A program made the translations under genes and the position numbers. Of a stretch of DNA of 15,815 nucleotides, positions 13,120 to 15,815 are shown piece after piece. Each line of letters starts with the position of its first letter. Position 1 is the first letter of the stretch. The DNA is taken from the NCBI GenBank assembly GCA_002296225.1, contig DBHR01000015.1, forward strand, positions 1-15,815, read 5' to 3'. The notes under the pieces were generated by a model. It did not search any database and was not told the origin of the DNA. It saw only the letters and a program-made list of their open reading frames with translations. The DNA is from Acidobacteria bacterium UBA823 (GTDB lineage: Bacteria; Acidobacteriota; Vicinamibacteria; Vicinamibacterales; UBA823).

Positions 13120-13263
13120 TCATCGAATCAATAGCCAAAATCCCAAGGCTCCTATGGCCAACCCTTCTAGAAAGGCCAACCACATCACTCCATAGTCTGA
13201 TATTCCGAAGCGGTTCTGCCACCAGGCAACAGAGTCTTTATGCCAATCAATGAGCGTGCGCAT
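13120..13263 (-). CDS. small membrane protein, 47 residues
   Basis: This short gene encodes 47 residues. The N-terminal half is polar and aromatic (M-R-T-L-I-D-W-H-K-D-S-V-A-W-W-Q), and the second half is one transmembrane helix (about 25-46: G-V-M-W-L-A-F-L-E-G-L-A-I-G-A-L-G-F-W-L-L-I). The composition and the abrupt W-L-L-I-R end are typical of real tiny membrane proteins and hard to get by chance. The start ATG is at 13261-13263. The ribosome site is weak (TAGGA about nine bases upstream) and falls inside a degenerate repeat copy. It may follow the EF-Tu-like gene 106 bases upstream. Function is unknown. Confidence 0.65.
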   Translation of the reverse strand: MRTLIDWHKDSVAWWQNRFGISDYGVMWLAFLEGLAIGALGFWLLIR

Positions 13264-13269
13264 ATGCCA

Positions 13270-13291
13270 GGTCCTACCGCCTTCAGGCGTG
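13270..13291 (+). repeat. possible truncated repeat, copy 11
   Basis: GTCCTACCGCC keeps the left end of the core, then CGCCTTCAGGCG forms its own small hairpin and the GGTTCAACG end is missing. It overlaps the presumed ribosome site of the 47-residue membrane protein. It may be a decayed copy or a chance match. Confidence 0.4.
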
Positions 13292-13369
13292 TGTACACCC
13301 GTGGACCTTGTTACCTCATATGGATTTCCGGTTTGATGCTGGGACGGCTCACCAGTGCTTTCTAATAAC

Positions 13370-13672
13370 TCACTCAGACAGGAATAGCGCTTTCAGTTTC
13401 CCGAACCAACCCTGGCTCCCAGCCGTGACCCTGTACACTGTGGTCCCCTCTCTGACACGCTTATTAACTCGAATCCCCACTTCGGTCCCAGTAGACGCGG
13501 TGTCAATGCCGACATGGTCAAGCTGCATCGACTTGACCGTCTGCCGGAAGTCAGCTCCGTGGCCGAGAAACCGCAACGTGTCCCCTGTAGCGACGCGACC
13601 AGAAAGCGCGACGATGCCGACCTGGGGCTTTCCAAAGTAGTGCGTAACCGTTCCTACCGGACGCTCAGCCAT
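13370..13672 (-). CDS. EF-Tu domain-2-like small protein (translation elongation factor-like)
   Basis: This 100-residue protein starts M-A-E-R-P-V-G-T-V-T-H-Y-F-G-K and continues with V-A-T-G-D-T-L-R-F-L-G-H-G-A-D-F-R-Q-T-V-K-S-M-Q. This is the stand-alone beta-barrel related to domain 2 of translational GTPases, often named 'translation elongation factor-like protein'. It has no GTPase domain, so it cannot act as a GTPase. The role of the family is not known to me. AAGGAG lies seven bases before the ATG, inside the last codons of the BNR-propeller gene. The two genes are only four bases apart and are almost certainly co-transcribed and perhaps translationally coupled. The C-terminal tail (about 85-100: A-G-S-Q-G-W-F-G-K-L-K-A-L-F) is longer than usual and looks like an amphipathic helix. 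Confidence 0.85.
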   Translation of the reverse strand: MAERPVGTVTHYFGKPQVGIVALSGRVATGDTLRFLGHGADFRQTVKSMQLDHVGIDTASTGTEVGIRVNKRVREGTTVYRVTAGSQGWFGKLKALFLSE

Positions 13673-13676
13673 AACA

Positions 13677-15815
13677 TCACTCCTTACCTTGCTGGGTGGC
13701 GATCCGCTGTATCCCGTTTTGCTCCATCGTCGTGTTCAAGTTGGCAATCTCGTCCGCAATCACCCGATTCAACTCTTCCACCAACCCCTCCAACTCCTGG
13801 GCATGCAAATCGATCCGTTCGAGCTGGAAGGCGCTGGGCCCTTCGGTGTAGCTGTTGAGGTTACCGTAGAGTCTCGTCATACGAGCATAGAGCGGGCGAG
13901 GTCTGACGCTGCCGAAGCCGCCGCCGCGCGCGAGCTTCCCTTCCAAATCGTCAACCTGTTCACTCACTGACTCGACCAGGCTCAAGACCGCTTCGGGAAC
14001 CTCGACGTCCTCCAGTGATTCGGCGAGCAACCCCAGCTCTGCCTGAAGGCTCACCGCTGTCTGGTGCGCCGCGTCGAGGCGCGCGACCAAGCCGCCAAGC
14101 TCGAGCAGCGCGTCCCGCTGCGCTCGGCGGTCAGCCGCCGGCACGTTGATCCGCGGGTCGCCGGCAACGCGCGCCGTCTTGGTCGCCTGGCTGTCACCCG
14201 CCGCGACCCGAATAGTATAGGTGCCTGGCAACGCACGCGGCCCCGGCGGCGGACCACCAAACCCCCCTTGACCTGTCGGCGCCAACGGCGGCTCGTGTCG
14301 CAGGTCCCAGTTGACACGGTTGAGACCCGCCGAGCCTGAACCGGTCAGTGTGCGGATTGTCTCGCCTGCCTCACCTTGGATCGTGATCTCGACGGCATCC
14401 TCTCCGTTGAACTCATCATTCAGATAGTAATGAATTAGCGCACCCTCGGGCGGATTTGGGGCGATGAAAATCTTGTGACCGGTGTTGCCCTTGTGGTTGA
14501 AAATGCGATAGGCAACCGCATCGCGGACGTCAAACAAATGCAGATCCGACGCGAGTACTCTCTCGCTTAGCTGCTCGAGTGGTGTCATGTCATCAAGCAC
14601 CCAGATGCTCCGGCCGTGTGTGCCAAGAATGAGGTCGTTCTCCCGCGGATGGATCGCAATGTCGTCCACTGGTACCGTCGGCACCGGCCCCTTAATCTGA
14701 TGCCACTCTTCACCCCGATTGATTGTGATGTAGGCACCGAGCTCACCGCCAAGCACCAGCAGGTTCTCGTTTCGGGGGTGCTCACGGATGACGTTCATCG
14801 TGTGGCCGTCGGCCAGGTTCGACGCGATCGAGCGCCAGCTGTCCCCGTAATCCTCGCTGACATACACGTACACGCTGTAGTCATCACTACGGTGACCGTC
14901 CATCGTGGCGTAGACCCTGGCATCAGCGTGATGGGACGCGTGCACCCGGCTGACGTAGGTTCCCTCAGGCAAGCCTGGAATCACCCCGGCGACTTCCTGC
15001 CAGGTTGCGGCGCCATCCTGCGACACCTGCAGATTCCCATCGTCCGTCCCAACGTAGAGCACGCCTTCATGCCGGGGCGATTCACTGATCGAGATAATCT
15101 GGCCGAAGGTGGAAATCCCGTCATGGCGTGACAGCGTATCGTCTGTCACTTCGACGCCCATGATAGGCATCTCGTCCCGGTCCTGATTCTTGCTTAAATC
15201 GTCGGTCCTGTTCCATGTATCACCACGATCGGTCGACTTGAACAGCCGGTTGCCACCGTAATAAATCGTCTGTGGGTTGTGCGGCGAGATCAGAATCGGG
15301 CTGTTCCAGTCGAAGCGATAGCGTTCGCTCTCGTCTTCCGGCTCGGGCCGAATCGGTTTCCGTTCGGTCGTCTCCAGGTCGAGACGCGACACGTTCCCGT
15401 TCTGTGACTCCACGTAGATCGTCGTCGGATCATTCGGGTCTACCTGCGTGTAGAAGCCGTCACCGCCACCGACCCGGAACCAGTCTTCGTTGGTGATGCC
15501 GCGCTGGTAGAGTGTCCGTACCGGCCCACCCCAGCTGCCGTTGTCCTGTAACCCGCCGTAGACGTTGTAGGGCGTTTCCATGTCGTAGCCGATCTCATAA
15601 AACTGGCCGAGCGCCATGGTGTTTACGAAGTCCCAGGTCCGCCCACGGTCGTAGGAGTAATGCACGCCACCGTCAGAGCCGGCAATCATGTGATCGGAAT
15701 CGACTGGATTGATCCAGAGCGCGTGAAAGTCCCCGTGTATTGTCTGGACCCAGTCACTGACGAACGTCTTCCCGCCATCCTGTGAGTAGAACATTCGTGC
15801 GCCGGCTGCCCAGAT
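13677..15815 (-). CDS. BNR/sortilin-type beta-propeller 'glycosyl hydrolase', 5' end missing
   Basis: The frame is open to the right edge, so the N-terminus is outside the window; 712 residues are visible. Repeated BNR/Asp-box motifs (S-x-D-x-G-x-T-W) occur as S-Q-D-G-G-K-T-F, S-Y-D-R-G-R-T-W, S-T-D-R-G-D-T-W, S-Q-D-G-A-A-T-W and S-E-D-Y-G-D-S-W. They belong to a large sortilin/VPS10-like propeller. Later parts include a T-H-G-R-S-I-W-V-L-D-D strand, a FlgD-like or Ig-like region (N-R-V-N-W-D-L-R-H-E), and a C-terminal helical, coiled-coil-like region of about 130 residues. Such proteins are often labelled glycosyl hydrolases because of Asp boxes, but no catalytic residues can be identified, so the enzymatic role is doubtful. 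It is probably exported. It is directly followed by the EF-Tu-like gene. Confidence 0.88.
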   Translation of the reverse strand: MWAAGARMFYSQDGGKTFVSDWVQTIHGDFHALWINPVDSDHMIAGSDGGVHYSYDRGRTWDFVNTMALGQFYEIGYDMETPYNVYGGLQDNGSWGGPVRTLYQRGITNEDWFRVGGGDGFYTQVDPNDPTTIYVESQNGNVSRLDLETTERKPIRPEPEDESERYRFDWNSPILISPHNPQTIYYGGNRLFKSTDRGDTWNRTDDLSKNQDRDEMPIMGVEVTDDTLSRHDGISTFGQIISISESPRHEGVLYVGTDDGNLQVSQDGAATWQEVAGVIPGLPEGTYVSRVHASHHADARVYATMDGHRSDDYSVYVYVSEDYGDSWRSIASNLADGHTMNVIREHPRNENLLVLGGELGAYITINRGEEWHQIKGPVPTVPVDDIAIHPRENDLILGTHGRSIWVLDDMTPLEQLSERVLASDLHLFDVRDAVAYRIFNHKGNTGHKIFIAPNPPEGALIHYYLNDEFNGEDAVEITIQGEAGETIRTLTGSGSAGLNRVNWDLRHEPPLAPTGQGGFGGPPPGPRALPGTYTIRVAAGDSQATKTARVAGDPRINVPAADRRAQRDALLELGGLVARLDAAHQTAVSLQAELGLLAESLEDVEVPEAVLSLVESVSEQVDDLEGKLARGGGFGSVRPRPLYARMTRLYGNLNSYTEGPSAFQLERIDLHAQELEGLVEELNRVIADEIANLNTTMEQNGIQRIATQQGKE

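Noticed and set aside
12929..13195. Plus-strand 88-residue ORF across repeat copy 10
   Set aside because: No ribosome site or recognisable pattern, and it covers the 47-residue membrane gene on the other strand.
924..13291. The repeated units as a CRISPR array
   Set aside because: Spacing is irregular, from hundreds of bases to kilobases, genes lie between copies, and there are no cas genes.
13677..15815. Assigning a specific glycosidase activity to the BNR propeller protein
   Set aside because: Asp boxes are structural; no sialidase-type catalytic Arg triad or acid/base pair could be identified.

Overview
The window reads as a piece of a moderately GC-rich bacterial chromosome. It is rich in secreted and periplasmic hydrolases: a CehA/McbA-type PHP hydrolase, an M20D amidohydrolase, an S9 peptidase, an epoxide-hydrolase-like protein, a sulfatase and a BNR-repeat 'glycosyl hydrolase'. 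Many have signal peptides ending in A-Q. This mix resembles Acidobacteriota (for example Vicinamibacteria). That assignment is an inference from gene content, because no rRNA or marker gene is present.

Layout. 1-590: 3' end of a CehA/McbA-type gene (+). 763-5171 (-): a 38-residue membrane protein not found by a normal length cutoff, M20D amidohydrolase, a small secreted glycine-zipper-like protein, and an S9 peptidase. 5293-6773 (-): cupin, DoxX-like membrane protein and an unnamed conserved protein. 6949-7887 (+): alpha/beta hydrolase. 7888-8237: no intact gene, but two gene remnants and a repeat. 8238-10405 (-): CsgG-like lipoprotein, an Ig-like lipoprotein and a doubtful ORF. 10449-11990 (+): sulfatase. 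12135-13263 (-): Sel1-repeat protein and two tiny membrane proteins. 13370-15815 (-): an EF-Tu-domain-2-like protein directly behind a BNR-propeller protein that runs off the right edge. Apart from that last pair, genes look mostly singly transcribed. They share a theme of export and breakdown of peptides, sulfate esters and other small molecules, but there is no single pathway.

The most unusual feature is a dispersed intergenic repeat with a 28-nt core. It starts CTACCGCTGG and ends GGGTTCAACG, often preceded by TGGAGGGCTAGA. About eleven full, partial or degenerate copies lie in most gene junctions. All are on the + strand whatever the orientation of neighbouring genes. The + strand copy can fold into a hairpin, and differences between copies mostly keep base pairing when G-U pairs are allowed. 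Some copies supply stop codons and C-terminal tails to adjoining ORFs, and three copies sit beside intact or decayed 3' ends of Sel1-type genes. No CRISPR array, tRNA, rRNA, transposase or integrase gene was seen.
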